Assembly (NCBI RefSeq): GCF_019511665.1 | Contig: NZ_JAEUAW010000001.1 | Coordinates: 62,001-126,000, forward strand | Source: Microbacterium jejuense | GTDB taxonomy: Bacteria; Actinomycetota; Actinomycetes; Actinomycetales; Microbacteriaceae | Direction of reading: 5' to 3' | DNA length: 64,000 bases | In this document: positions 42,413 to 51,292 of the stretch, piece after piece | How positions within the stretch are numbered: the stretch's first letter is position 1 | How the letters are laid out: each line of letters opens with the position of its first letter | Position numbers and translations under genes: made by a program | The notes under the pieces: generated by a model | What the model was told of the DNA's origin: nothing | What the model saw: only the letters and a program-made list of their open reading frames with translations | The model's database searches: none

Positions 42413-43405
42413 ATGAAGAAGCTGCTCTCGATCGTCGCAGCCGGCGCGCTGCTGCTCGGTCTCGCGGGCTGCGCCAGCTCGGGTGACGGCGGCGACAGCG
42501 CCGGCGGCGACGCTCCGAAGGCGCTCGGCGACCTGGTCGTCGGGTTCGCGCAGGTCGGTGCCGAGTCGGGCTGGCGCACCGCCAACACGAAAGACATCCA
42601 GGACTCCTTCAAGGAGGCCGGGATCGAGCTGAAGTTCTCAGACGCCCAGCAGAAGCAGGAGAACCAGATCAAGGCGATCCGCTCGTACATCCAGCAGGGC
42701 GTCGACTACATCGCCTTCTCGCCCGTCGTCGAGACGGGCTGGGACGCGGTGCTCAACGAGGCCAAGGCCGCCGGCATCCCGGTCATCCTCACCGACCGCG
42801 CCGTCGACAGCAAGGACACGTCGCTGTACGTCTCGTTCCTCGGCTCGGACTTCATCGAGGAGGGCAAGAAGGCCGGTCAGTGGGTGCTCGACGAGTACAA
42901 GGACGCCACCGAGCCCGTCAACATCGTGCAGCTGGAGGGCACCACCGGCGCCGCTCCCGCGATCGACCGCGCCGAGGGCTTCGCCGAGGTCATCGCCGAC
43001 AACGAGAACCTCAAGGTGGTCGCGAGCCAGACCGGTGACTTCACGCGCGCCGGCGGCAAGCAGGTCATGGAGGCGATGCTGAAGTCGCAGCCCGACATCG
43101 ACCTCGTGTACGCCCACAACGACGACATGGGTCTCGGCGCCATCGAGGCCATCGAGGCCGCCGGGCTCGTGCCAGGCGAGGACATCAAGATCGTGACCGT
43201 GGACGCCGTGCACGACGGCATGCAGGCGCTCGCGGATGGCAAGATCAACTTCATCGTCGAGTGCTCGCCGCTGCTGGGAGCCCAGCTCGTCGACATCATC
43301 AAGACGCTGAACGAGGGCGGCACGGTCGAGCCGCGCATCATCACCGAAGAGACGACGTTCACGCAGGAGCAGGCCATCGAGGCCCTGCCCGACCGCAAGT
43401 ACTGA
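42413..43405 (+). CDS. ytfQ: Galactofuranose-type sugar-binding lipoprotein (YtfQ-like)
   Basis: A 330-residue periplasmic-binding-type lipoprotein. MKKLLSIVAAGALLLGLAGC is the signal with lipobox LAGC; the mature part follows the YtfQ/RbsB fold (LVVGFAQVGAESGWRTANTKDIQDSFKEAGIELKFSDAQQKQENQIKAIRSYIQQGVDYIAFSPVVETGWD; GDFTRAGGKQVMEAML; VYAHNDDMGLGAIEAIEAAG). E. coli YtfQ binds galactofuranose; actinobacterial relatives may bind arabinofuranose, so the sugar is open. GAGAGG at 42397-42404 supports ATG 42413. First gene of the operon, behind two tandem LacI operators. A short hairpin follows. Confidence 0.92.
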   Translation: MKKLLSIVAAGALLLGLAGCASSGDGGDSAGGDAPKALGDLVVGFAQVGAESGWRTANTKDIQDSFKEAGIELKFSDAQQKQENQIKAIRSYIQQGVDYIAFSPVVETGWDAVLNEAKAAGIPVILTDRAVDSKDTSLYVSFLGSDFIEEGKKAGQWVLDEYKDATEPVNIVQLEGTTGAAPAIDRAEGFAEVIADNENLKVVASQTGDFTRAGGKQVMEAMLKSQPDIDLVYAHNDDMGLGAIEAIEAAGLVPGEDIKIVTVDAVHDGMQALADGKINFIVECSPLLGAQLVDIIKTLNEGGTVEPRIITEETTFTQEQAIEALPDRKY

Positions 43406-43413
43406 GCGCGTGC

Positions 43414-43444
43414 GAGGGGCGGATGCCGGCGGCATCCGTCCCTC
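43414..43444 (+). terminator. Hairpin between receptor and ATPase genes
   Basis: GAGGGGCGGATGCC (43414-43427) pairs with GGCATCCGTCCCTC (43431-43444), with one G-T mismatch, around a 3-base loop. It probably attenuates transcription so that more receptor than ATPase is made. Confidence 0.7.
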
Positions 43445-43480
43445 GTCACGCCGAAGGCCCCCGTTCGACGGAGAACCAGG

Positions 43481-45088
43481 ATGACCGACCACACGCGTCC
43501 ACCCGCCCCTGACGGCGCCCCCGAGCCCGTCGTCGAGATGACCGACATCTCGATCTCGTTCCCCGGTGTGAAGGCGCTCGACACCGTCTCGTTCCGCATG
43601 TTCCCCGGCGAGGTGCACTCGCTCATGGGCGAGAACGGCGCGGGCAAGTCGACCCTCATCAAGGCGCTCACCGGCGTCTACCAGATCGACTCGGGCACCA
43701 TCGTGCTCGGCGGCGACGAAGTGTCGTTCCACTCGACCGCGCAGGCGCAGGACGCCGGCATCTCGACCGTCTACCAGGAGGTCAACCTCCTGCCCAACCT
43801 GTCTGTCGCCGAGAACATCATGCTCGGTCGCGAGCCGCGCCGCTTCGGGGCGATCGACACGCGCCGCATGCGGGCGCGGGCGCGCGAGGTGCTCGCGGGA
43901 CTCGGACTCGACGTGGACCCCGGCTCGCTGCTCGGCTCGCACTCGCTCGCCATCCAGCAGCTCATCGCCATCGCTCGCGCCATCAACATCGACGCGCGCG
44001 TGCTCATCCTCGACGAGCCGACGTCGAGCCTCGACGCCGACGAGGTCGCCGAGCTGTTCCGGATCATCCGGTCGCTCAAGGACGCCGGCGTCGCGATCCT
44101 CTTCGTGTCGCACTTCCTCGACCAGGTGTACGAGATCGCCGACCGCCTGACGGTGCTGCGCAACGGCCGTCTCGTGGGGGAGTACCTCACGCCCGAGCTC
44201 CTGCGCATCGACCTCGTGCAGAAGATGATCGGCAAAGAGATCACGGCGCTCGACGACCTCGAGCAGCGCGTGCGCGAATCCGACGCGGATGCCGCCGATC
44301 CGACCGTGTTCCTGAAGGCCCGGGGGATCGGGCGCCGGGGTGCGGTGCAGCCCGTCGACGTCACGATCCACGAGGGCGAGGTCGTCGGGTTCGCGGGTCT
44401 GCTCGGATCCGGCCGCACCGAGGTCGCGCGGCTGCTGGGCGGCATCGACCGCGTCGACAGCGGCACACTCACGGTGCGCGACGACGCGCTTCGCCTGCGC
44501 AGCCCGCGCCAGGCCCTGTCGCACCGCATCGCGTTCTCGAGCGAGAACCGGCGCTCGGAGGGCATCGTCGACGAGCTCACCGTGCGCGACAACATCATCC
44601 TCGCGCTGCAGGCCGACCGCGGGTGGTTCCGTCCCATCCCGAAGAAGCGGCAGGACGAGCTGGCGCAGAGCTACATCCAGGCGCTCGGCATCCGCCCCGC
44701 CGATGCCGAGGCTGTCGTGCGCAACCTGTCGGGCGGCAACCAGCAGAAGGTGCTGCTCGCGCGCTGGCTCGCCGTCGCGCCGCGCCTGCTGATCCTCGAC
44801 GAGCCCACGCGGGGCATCGACATCGGTGCCAAGGCCGAGATCCAGAAGCTCGTCGTGAGCCTCGCCGAGAACGGCATGAGCGTCGTGTACATCTCGGCCG
44901 AGCTCGAGGAGGTGCTGCGCCTGAGCCATCGCGTCGTCGTGATGCGCGATCGGCGCAAGGTCGCCGACCTCGCCAACGACGACCTGACCGTCGACAGCCT
45001 GCTCGCCCTCATCGCCGAAGGCAGCGACGACGCCGATGCGCCGTCCGAACCCCGACCCGCCCCTGCGACCGCGGAGGAACCCGCATGA
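43481..45088 (+). CDS. ytfR: Sugar ABC transporter ATP-binding protein, two ABC domains (YtfR-like)
   Basis: A 535-residue protein with two nucleotide-binding domains. The first has GENGAGKST (Walker A), a degenerate signature SHSLAIQQLIAIARA and LILDEPT (Walker B). The second has an altered Walker A, GLLGSGRTEVA, signature LSGGNQQKVLLARW and LILDEPTRG. This asymmetric pattern is typical of RbsA/MglA/YtfR sugar importers. It powers the permeases encoded next. Its stop overlaps the next start (ATGA). C-terminal residues after about 505 are an acidic/Pro-rich tail absent in the E. coli protein. Confidence 0.94.
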   Translation: MTDHTRPPAPDGAPEPVVEMTDISISFPGVKALDTVSFRMFPGEVHSLMGENGAGKSTLIKALTGVYQIDSGTIVLGGDEVSFHSTAQAQDAGISTVYQEVNLLPNLSVAENIMLGREPRRFGAIDTRRMRARAREVLAGLGLDVDPGSLLGSHSLAIQQLIAIARAINIDARVLILDEPTSSLDADEVAELFRIIRSLKDAGVAILFVSHFLDQVYEIADRLTVLRNGRLVGEYLTPELLRIDLVQKMIGKEITALDDLEQRVRESDADAADPTVFLKARGIGRRGAVQPVDVTIHEGEVVGFAGLLGSGRTEVARLLGGIDRVDSGTLTVRDDALRLRSPRQALSHRIAFSSENRRSEGIVDELTVRDNIILALQADRGWFRPIPKKRQDELAQSYIQALGIRPADAEAVVRNLSGGNQQKVLLARWLAVAPRLLILDEPTRGIDIGAKAEIQKLVVSLAENGMSVVYISAELEEVLRLSHRVVVMRDRRKVADLANDDLTVDSLLALIAEGSDDADAPSEPRPAPATAEEPA

Positions 45089-46131
45089 CCGCCCTGTTGG
45101 CCCGGCTCGCCTCGAGCAGGCTGTTCTGGCCCCTCGTGATGCTCGCCGTGCTGCTGATCATCGACGTGATCGCCGTGCCCGGCTTCTTCTCCATCGCCGT
45201 GCGCGACGGCAACCTGTACGGCAGCCTCATCGACATCCTGCGCAACGGGGCCCCGACGCTCATCGTCGCGATCGGGATGACGCTCGTCATCGCGACCCGC
45301 GGCATCGACCTGTCGGTCGGCGCCGTCGCCGCGATCTCGGGCGCCGTCGCGTGCAGCATCCTGCTCGGCTCGCCCGATCCCGGCAATCCGGCGACGGTCG
45401 CCATCGCGATCGCGGTGGCGCTGCTCATCTCGCTCGTGCTCGGAGTGTGGAACGGCTTCCTCGTGGCGGTGCTCGGCATCCAGCCCATCATCGCCACGCT
45501 GATCCTCATGACCGCCGGGCGCGGCGTCGCGATGCTCATCACCGAGGGCCAGATCCTCACCGTGACGAGCCCGCCCTTCAAGGCGCTGGGCTCGGGCTTC
45601 TGGCTCGGCGTCCCGATCGCCGTGTACATCGCGGCGGCGGTGTTCGCGCTGGCCGCGACGCTCACCCGCCGCACCGCCCTCGGCATGATGATCGAGGCCG
45701 TCGGCATCAACCCGGAGGCCTCGCGTCAGGCGGGCATCCGCGCGCGCGGGCTGCTGTTCGCCGTCTACACGTTCTCGGCCGTCTGCGCCGCGGTCGCGGG
45801 CCTCATCCTCACGGCGAACACCATGGCCGCCGACGCCAACAACGCCGCGCTGTTCATCGAGCTCGACGCGATCCTCGCCGTCGTGATCGGCGGTACCTCG
45901 CTCGCGGGCGGACGCTACTCCCTGGCCGGCACCCTCGTCGGGGCGCTGGTGATCCAGACGCTCGTGACCACGGTCTACACGGTCGGCATCCCGCCGATCG
46001 CGACCATGGTGTTCAAGGCCGCCGTGGTCACCGTCGTCTGCCTGCTGCAGTCGCCGACGACCAACCAGGCGCTCGCATCGTTCCGGCGAAGCCTCGCCGT
46101 CCGCGCAGGAAAGGGCGTGGCATCCGCATGA
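45085..46131 (+). CDS. ytfT: Sugar ABC transporter permease (YtfT-like)
   Basis: A 348-residue multi-pass permease of the BPD_transp_2 family (RbsC type). Hydrophobic helices include LFWPLVMLAVLLIIDVIAV, PTLIVAIGMTLVIATRGIDLSVGAVAAISG (with the family hallmark GIDLSVGA) and ATLILMTAGRGVAML. The cytoplasmic EAA-like loop is AVGINPEASRQAGIRARG, which couples to the ATPase. It forms the channel with the following YjfF-like protein. ATG 45085 overlaps the ATPase stop by 4 bases, and its own stop overlaps the next ATG by 4. All are from one operon. Confidence 0.93.
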   Translation: MTALLARLASSRLFWPLVMLAVLLIIDVIAVPGFFSIAVRDGNLYGSLIDILRNGAPTLIVAIGMTLVIATRGIDLSVGAVAAISGAVACSILLGSPDPGNPATVAIAIAVALLISLVLGVWNGFLVAVLGIQPIIATLILMTAGRGVAMLITEGQILTVTSPPFKALGSGFWLGVPIAVYIAAAVFALAATLTRRTALGMMIEAVGINPEASRQAGIRARGLLFAVYTFSAVCAAVAGLILTANTMAADANNAALFIELDAILAVVIGGTSLAGGRYSLAGTLVGALVIQTLVTTVYTVGIPPIATMVFKAAVVTVVCLLQSPTTNQALASFRRSLAVRAGKGVASA

Positions 46132-47171
46132 TGACGACTCTCACCCCCGCTCCGCCGAGCCTGCCCGCCCCCGGCGCGGCGACGCAGCGCGCCGGCTTCG
46201 GCGCCCGCGTGCGCGACGCGTTCACGAGCCCCAAGTACGGACCCGTCCTCGTCACCGCGGTGCTCTTCGTCGCCGTGTTCGTCGCTGGCGGGGTCCGTTA
46301 CCCCGGGTTCCTCAGCGGCCAGGTGCTGCTCAACCTGTTCGTCGACAACGCGTACCTCATCGTGCTCGCCGTCGGCATGACCTTCGTGATCCTGACCGGC
46401 GGGATCGACCTGTCGGTCGGCGCGGTCGTCGCGCTGTCGACGATGATCGCGGCCAGCCTGCTGCAGGCAGGGCTCCCCCCGGCGGTCGTGATCCCGCTGA
46501 TCCTGGTCACGACCAGCGTGCTGGGGCTGCTCGTCGGCCTCATGATCCACTTCTTCAAGGTGCAGCCGTTCATCGCCACGCTCGCGGCGATGTTCTTGGC
46601 GCGCGGCCTCTGCTACGTCATCAGCCAGAGCTCGATCTCGATCAGCGACCCCGCGTTCATCGCGCTCGCCGTGGGTCGCATTCCGCTCGGCGGCGGCATG
46701 TCGATCACGTGGAGCGTCGTCATCGCGCTGATCGTCGTCGTGCTGGCGGTGTGGATGCTGCACCGCACGCGCTTCGGACGCACGGTGTACGCGATCGGCG
46801 GCGGTGAGCAGAGCGGCATGCTGATGGGGCTCCCCGTCGCGCGCACGAAGGTGCTCGTGTACGTCGTGAGCGGCTTCTGCTCGGGCCTGGCCGGCGTCCT
46901 CTTCACCTTCTACACGCTGTCGGGGTACCCGCTCACCGCGATCGGCACCGAGCTCGACGCGATCGCCGCGGTCGTCATCGGCGGCACGCTGCTCGCCGGC
47001 GGGTACGGCTTCGTGCTGGGGTCGGTGCTGGGCGTCCTGGTGCTCGGCATCATCCAGACGATCATCACGTTCGAGGGCACCCTCTCGTCGTGGTGGACGA
47101 AGATCTTCATCGGCGTGCTCCTCCTCGTGTTCATCGCCCTGCAGCGCGTGCTGACGGCGCGGCGCCGATGA
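46128..47171 (+). CDS. yjfF: Sugar ABC transporter permease (YjfF-like)
   Basis: A 347-residue permease of the RbsC family, the second half of the furanose channel. Helices include PVLVTAVLFVAVFVAGGVRYPGFLS, YLIVLAVGMTFVILTGGIDLSVGAVVALS (hallmark GGIDLSVGA), FKVQPFIATLAAMFLARGLCYV and GEQSGMLMGLPVARTKVLVYVVSGFCSG (the ATPase contact loop). ATG 46128 overlaps the previous stop by 4 bases; ATG 46131 is adjacent. It is the last transporter gene, 106 bases before the LacI gene in the same direction, so the repressor may be partly co-transcribed. Confidence 0.93.
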   Translation: MMTTLTPAPPSLPAPGAATQRAGFGARVRDAFTSPKYGPVLVTAVLFVAVFVAGGVRYPGFLSGQVLLNLFVDNAYLIVLAVGMTFVILTGGIDLSVGAVVALSTMIAASLLQAGLPPAVVIPLILVTTSVLGLLVGLMIHFFKVQPFIATLAAMFLARGLCYVISQSSISISDPAFIALAVGRIPLGGGMSITWSVVIALIVVVLAVWMLHRTRFGRTVYAIGGGEQSGMLMGLPVARTKVLVYVVSGFCSGLAGVLFTFYTLSGYPLTAIGTELDAIAAVVIGGTLLAGGYGFVLGSVLGVLVLGIIQTIITFEGTLSSWWTKIFIGVLLLVFIALQRVLTARRR

Positions 47172-47277
47172 CGGGCGGAATGCACCCCGGCCCGGCCTTC
47201 GGGCTCGGCCGCCGGCATCCCGCGATAATGGGGGGCGGGACGCGTCACGACGTTCCCGAGGGGAGCGAGCGCAGCAC

Positions 47278-48294
47278 GTGAGCGCGAACGGCGACCGCAA
47301 CCGCGTCGCGACGATCTTCGACGTCGCGCGCCTGGCCGGTGTGTCGCACCAGACCGTGTCGCGCGTGCTCAACGACCTGCCGAACGTGCGTCCCGCGACG
47401 CGCGAGCGCGTCGAGAACGCCATCACGCAGCTGCGCTACGTGCCGTCGCAGGCCGCGCGCGCCCTCGTGACGCGGCGCTCGCGGACCATCGGCCTCGTCG
47501 CGACCGGCCTGCCCGACTACGGGCCGTCGAGCGTCGTGCTGAACTTCAACCAGTCGGCGCGCGACGCCGGGTACGCGGTCATCGCGACGAACCCGGCCGA
47601 TGCGGCCGCGGCGACGCTGCGGTCGGCGACCGAGATGCTCATCCGCCAGAACGTCGAAGCCGTCGTGCTGCTGGCCGCCGAGCGCGCGGCGCTGGACGCG
47701 TTCGACGGGTGGGAGCTCGGCGTGCCGCTGGTGTCGATCGCGTCCGAGTCGCGCGGTCGCGGCATCCGCGTCGCGCTCGACCAGTACCAGGGCGCGCGCA
47801 CGGCGGTGTCGCATCTGCTCGCCCTCGGCCACCGCGACGTCGTGCACATCGCCGGTCCCGAAGGGTCGATGGACGCCGAGGAGCGGCTGCGCGGCTGGCG
47901 CGACCGCCTGGCCGAGGCGGGCATCGCCGGGCGCGAGCCCGAACGCGGGGACTGGTCGCCCGAGGCGGGCTACCGCATCGGCGCCGAGCTGGTGCGCGCC
48001 GGCGTTCCCGGGGCGGTGTTCGTCTCCAGCGACCAGATGGCGCTCGGCCTGCTGCATGCCCTCGGCGAAGCGGGCCTGCGCGTTCCCGACGACGTCAGTG
48101 TGGTGGGCTTCGACGACATCCCCGAGGCCGCGCACTTCTCGCCGCCGCTGACGACGGTGCGGCAGGACTTCGTCGGGCTCGGCCGCGACGCCATGGCCGC
48201 CGTGCTGACGCAGCTGCAGGACGAGGAGGCGACGGCACCGCCGCCCACCCGCGTGCCGCAGCTCGTGGTGCGCGCCAGCACGCGCCAGGTCTGA
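47278..48294 (+). CDS. LacI-family transcriptional regulator of sugar locus B
   Basis: A 338-residue repressor. The helix-turn-helix is TIFDVARLAGVSHQTVSRVLNDLPNVRPATRERV (residues 12-45); the effector domain follows (RTIGLVATGLPDYGPSS; GHRDVVHIAGPEGSMDAEER; VFVSSDQMALGLLHAL; PDDVSVVGFDDIPEAAHFSPPLTTVRQDF). The SHQTVSRVLN recognition helix matches operators with the AGCGCT centre, which are tandemly present before the receptor gene at 42413. A -10-like GATAAT lies at 47224-47229. The GTG 47278 start is 13 bases after GGGGAG. It most likely binds a furanose inducer. Confidence 0.92.
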   Translation: MSANGDRNRVATIFDVARLAGVSHQTVSRVLNDLPNVRPATRERVENAITQLRYVPSQAARALVTRRSRTIGLVATGLPDYGPSSVVLNFNQSARDAGYAVIATNPADAAAATLRSATEMLIRQNVEAVVLLAAERAALDAFDGWELGVPLVSIASESRGRGIRVALDQYQGARTAVSHLLALGHRDVVHIAGPEGSMDAEERLRGWRDRLAEAGIAGREPERGDWSPEAGYRIGAELVRAGVPGAVFVSSDQMALGLLHALGEAGLRVPDDVSVVGFDDIPEAAHFSPPLTTVRQDFVGLGRDAMAAVLTQLQDEEATAPPPTRVPQLVVRASTRQV

Positions 48295-48368
48295 TCCCGG
48301 GGCGTCTCGCCTTCGCTCGCCTCGCGGGACGCGATGTGCCGCTTCGGGCGGGGCGAAGGGACCATATA

Positions 48369-48399
48369 CGCCACGTGAACGCCGGGGCCGGCGGTGGCG
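48369..48399. terminator. Nested inverted repeat between converging lacI and MFS genes
   Basis: CGCCAC (48369-48374) pairs with GTGGCG (48394-48399) and, inside, CGCCGG (48380-48385) pairs with CCGGCG (48388-48393). The structure touches the MFS stop codon at 48400. An earlier stretch (48302-48334) also repeats TCTCGCCTTCGCTCGCC-type stem sequence. It probably ends transcription from both directions. Confidence 0.6.
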
Positions 48400-49671
48400 T
48401 CAGCGCTGCGCGCGGGTGAGTCGGCGTGCGGCGAGCAGGTTCCAGACGCCGGCGGCCAGCACGACCGCGGCCGCGACGAGCGGCGCCATGAGCGCGGCAC
48501 CCGCGCCGGAGGCCTCGGCGACGAGGCCGGTGAGGGCGGATGCCGCCGACTGGCCCACCACGAGGGCAGAGCCGAGCATCGTCATGACGGTGGCCGATCG
48601 GCCCTGCGGGCTGAATGCCGCGGCGAGGCTGTACTGCGTCACGAGCGTCGGACCGATGCCGACGCCGATGATCAGCAGCGCGGCGGCGATCGCGGCGACG
48701 CTGTCGACGAAGGGCAGGACGACGGTGCCGGCGACCAGCACGCCGGCGAACGTCAGCCAGCGCGCCGGGAGCGTGAAGCGGGCGGGGAACAGCGCCACGC
48801 CGAGGGCGAGGGCGGCCGAGCCGATGCCCATCGCGCCGTACACGAGACCGGCCTGCTCGGGAACGCCACGCTCGGCCATGAACGCCGTGAGCGAGGTGAG
48901 CATCGACCCGAAGAACAGCCCCATGCCGAGCGCCCCGGCCGCGGGTGCCAGCACGCGCGAACGGAACAGCTCCCGCGCCGGCGCCTGCGCGGGACCGGCA
49001 TCGCCGTGCGCGACGACGGTGCGTGCGGTGGGATGCAGGGCGAAGGCGCTCACGAACACGAGCGCGAGGACGGCGGCGCCGATGACCGGGGCGGCGGGGT
49101 TCATCGTCGTCGCCAGCAGACCCACGATCACCGGGCCGAAGACGAACACGATCTCGTCCGCCGCGGACTCGTAGGCCATCGCGCCGTTCACGACCTTCGT
49201 GCGGCGCGCGGCCGGGTACGCGCGGCCGATGATGCCGACGAGGCGACTGCGAGAGAGCGGCGCCACCTGGGGCATGGAGGCGCCGATGAGGAACGCGACG
49301 CCCAGCAGGGCGGCATCCGCCACCGGGGCGAAGGCGAGCCACGCCATCGCGACGAGCAGCAGGCTGTTCGCAGAGCCCGCGATGAGCAGCACGCGGCGCT
49401 GACCGAACCGGTCGGCCGCGGCGCCGAGGAGAGGCCCGACCAGCGCCGTCCCGAGCCCGGTCATGGCGCTCGTCGCACCGCCGAGTGCGAGCGAGCCGCG
49501 GGCCGAGACCACAAGGGTCAGGATGCCGACGACCATCATCGCGAACGGCAGGCGTGCGATCAGCGCGATCGGGAAGTACGCGTAGCCGGCCTCGCGGATG
49601 AGACTCGGCGGACGGCCGGGCGTCCCTGCTTCGGACGCGCGGGTGTCGGCGGGCGACGTGACGGTGTGCAT
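48400..49671 (-). CDS. MFS transporter
   Basis: A 423-residue major facilitator superfamily protein with about twelve transmembrane helices. Motif A between helices 2 and 3 reads GAAADRFGQRRVLLIAGSANS. The central loop (TARTVVAHGDAGPAQAPARELFRSRVLAPAAG) splits the two six-helix halves. It is probably a drug or metabolite exporter driven by proton influx; the substrate is not predictable. I use ATG 49671, with AGGAG at the right distance before it; the earlier residues (MHLPARADPRSK) look non-coding. It lies 180 bases downstream of the ArsR-type regulator on the same strand, which may control it. Confidence 0.88.
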   Translation of the reverse strand: MHTVTSPADTRASEAGTPGRPPSLIREAGYAYFPIALIARLPFAMMVVGILTLVVSARGSLALGGATSAMTGLGTALVGPLLGAAADRFGQRRVLLIAGSANSLLLVAMAWLAFAPVADAALLGVAFLIGASMPQVAPLSRSRLVGIIGRAYPAARRTKVVNGAMAYESAADEIVFVFGPVIVGLLATTMNPAAPVIGAAVLALVFVSAFALHPTARTVVAHGDAGPAQAPARELFRSRVLAPAAGALGMGLFFGSMLTSLTAFMAERGVPEQAGLVYGAMGIGSAALALGVALFPARFTLPARWLTFAGVLVAGTVVLPFVDSVAAIAAALLIIGVGIGPTLVTQYSLAAAFSPQGRSATVMTMLGSALVVGQSAASALTGLVAEASGAGAALMAPLVAAAVVLAAGVWNLLAARRLTRAQR

Positions 49672-49851
49672 CTGGCTCCTGGCTCTCTGGCCGCCGACGG
49701 CGGCTGGTCGTGCCGCCTTGCTCCGCGGGTCGGCGCGGGCAGGTAGATGCACATCGGGGATGGCCCGGCCAGTCTACCGGGGTCGCCTGGACGCCGGCCG
49801 GGTGCTGCACGGCGCCGGGCCGGACGCCGGCCAGGTGGCGGCATCCCTCGC

Positions 49852-50841
49852 CTACAGCGTCGCGCCGACCATCGCCTCGCCCAGCGGACTGCGGCGGTGC
49901 AGGACTCGCGCGCCGTCGCGTGTGCTGACGACGAGCCCGGCCTCGCGCAGCACGGTGAGGTGGTGCGACGCGGTCGAGACGGCGAGCCCGGTGTCGCGGG
50001 CGACCTGCGAGGTCGTCCGTGGCTCGTGCGCCTCGAGCAGGATGCGGGCCCGCGCCGGTCCGAGCAGCGCCCCGAGCGCGTCGGCGACGTCGCCCGCGTC
50101 GCGCGCCCAGGTCGCCGTGACGCCCTGCGCGGGGTAGAACAGCGTCGGCTGCGCGGGCGGCTCGGTCAGCACGAAGCACCCCGTCGATCCCATCACCGAC
50201 GGCACGAGCACGAGTCCGCTCCCCCGGCAGTCGACCACCTCGCTCCAGATGCGCATCGTCACGCGCACCGCTCCGTCGGCCCACGCGACGCGGTCGTGCA
50301 GCGTCTCGATCATGTCGCCGATGCCGCTCTCGGCGATGCGGCGCGAGCGCACGGCGATGTCGGCGCGCAGCAGACGCTCCAGCTGCGTCCACACCGGCGC
50401 GACTGCGGCGTTCCACACCGACAGCCACGCCTCGGCGATCATCGCGCGTGCGCGGTCGGGCTGGTCCAGCATGTGCTGCACCGCGGTGCGGCGCGCGCCG
50501 TCGGAGCGCACGAGCACCTTGGTCATGTCGATGTGGAAGCGCTCGTCGTCGATGTCGCGCAGGCGTTCGGCCTCCGCCTCGGGCGTGAGCTCCCACATCG
50601 GGGTCGTGGTGAGGAAGTCCGGGAAGTACCCCTCCTCGCGGATCAGCAGGGCGAGCACCTCGAAGTGCTCGCGGGGGACTGCGCCGCGGTTCGCGCGCAT
50701 CCAGCCCCACTGCAGCGGGTACTCGTCGGGGCGCAGGAGGGCGCGCACGGCGTGGCACAGCTCGTGACCGGGCGAGATGCCGAAACGGATCGCGGTCAGG
50801 TCGTCGGGCGCGAGCTGGAAATCGACGTACTTTCGATCCAC
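49852..50841 (-). CDS. ArsR-type HTH regulator with DUF5937-like N-terminal domain
   Basis: A 329-residue protein. A long N-terminal domain (GISPGHELCHAVRALLRPDEYPLQWGWM; FPDFLTTTPMWELTPEAEAERLRDID) resembles DUF5937. The C-terminal winged helix-turn-helix (ALGALLGPARARILLEAHEPRTTSQVARDTGLAVSTASHHLTVLREAGLVVSTRDGARVLHRRS) is ArsR-like. Such proteins often control a neighbouring MFS exporter; here it sits just upstream of one. The GTG start at 50841 is preceded by TAGAGT (minus strand) with a 6-base gap, so it is leaderless. A perfect inverted repeat covers the start and -10 box, suggesting autoregulation. Confidence 0.88.
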   Translation of the reverse strand: MDRKYVDFQLAPDDLTAIRFGISPGHELCHAVRALLRPDEYPLQWGWMRANRGAVPREHFEVLALLIREEGYFPDFLTTTPMWELTPEAEAERLRDIDDERFHIDMTKVLVRSDGARRTAVQHMLDQPDRARAMIAEAWLSVWNAAVAPVWTQLERLLRADIAVRSRRIAESGIGDMIETLHDRVAWADGAVRVTMRIWSEVVDCRGSGLVLVPSVMGSTGCFVLTEPPAQPTLFYPAQGVTATWARDAGDVADALGALLGPARARILLEAHEPRTTSQVARDTGLAVSTASHHLTVLREAGLVVSTRDGARVLHRRSPLGEAMVGATL

Positions 50842-50853
50842 ATCGAAACTCTA
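50831..50853 (-). promoter_or_regulatory. Autoregulatory operator over the start codon of the ArsR-type gene
   Basis: TTTCGAT (50831-50837) and ATCGAAA (50842-50848) form a perfect 7-base inverted repeat around CCAC. It covers the GTG start (50841) and touches TAGAGT (minus strand, 50853-50848), the likely -10 box. Binding here would stop transcription initiation. Confidence 0.75.
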
Positions 50854-50886
50854 CGGGCGGGGATGCCGCCCGGCCAGGCTGAAGCC

Positions 50887-51273
50887 ATGAACACCGCAAC
50901 CCCCGCCATCGTCCCCGCCACCGAGCTCGGCATCGGAACCGGTCGCACGCGTCGGTTCATCGGCGCCGAGCACGACGCCGCCGTGTCGTACTTCTTCGTC
51001 GACAACGAGCCCGGACAGGGCCCGGATCTGCACCGCCACCCCTACGCAGAGACCTGGGTGGTCCTCGACGGCGAGGCGCGCATCACGATCGGCGACGTCG
51101 TGCTGCACGCCGTCGCCGGCGACACCGCGACCGGGCCCGCGAACGTGTGGCACGGCTTCAAGAACAGCGGCACCGGGCGCCTGCGCGTCCTGTGCATCCA
51201 CGCGTCGGATCGCATCATCCAGGAGTGGCAGGATGCTCCCGGAGTGCTCGACATCCCCAGCTCAAGCAACTGA
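50887..51273 (+). CDS. Cupin-domain protein
   Basis: A 128-residue single cupin. Motif 1 is GQGPDLHRHPYAETWVVLDGEARITIGD (His, His, Glu metal ligands) and motif 2 is AGDTATGPANVWHGFKNSGTG (the closing His). It probably binds a divalent metal; whether it is an enzyme (isomerase or dioxygenase) or a sugar sensor is unknown. CAGGCT (50875-50880) ends 6 bases before ATG 50887, a leaderless promoter. It is divergent from the ArsR-type gene, 19 bases upstream of the next gene, so it may share its control. Confidence 0.88.
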   Translation: MNTATPAIVPATELGIGTGRTRRFIGAEHDAAVSYFFVDNEPGQGPDLHRHPYAETWVVLDGEARITIGDVVLHAVAGDTATGPANVWHGFKNSGTGRLRVLCIHASDRIIQEWQDAPGVLDIPSSSN

Positions 51274-51292
51274 ACACTCAGGAGAACACCGC

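Noticed and set aside
42638..44929. 763-codon minus-strand frame opposite the furanose transporter
   Set aside because: Antisense shadow of the ytfQ- and ytfR-like genes, no domains.
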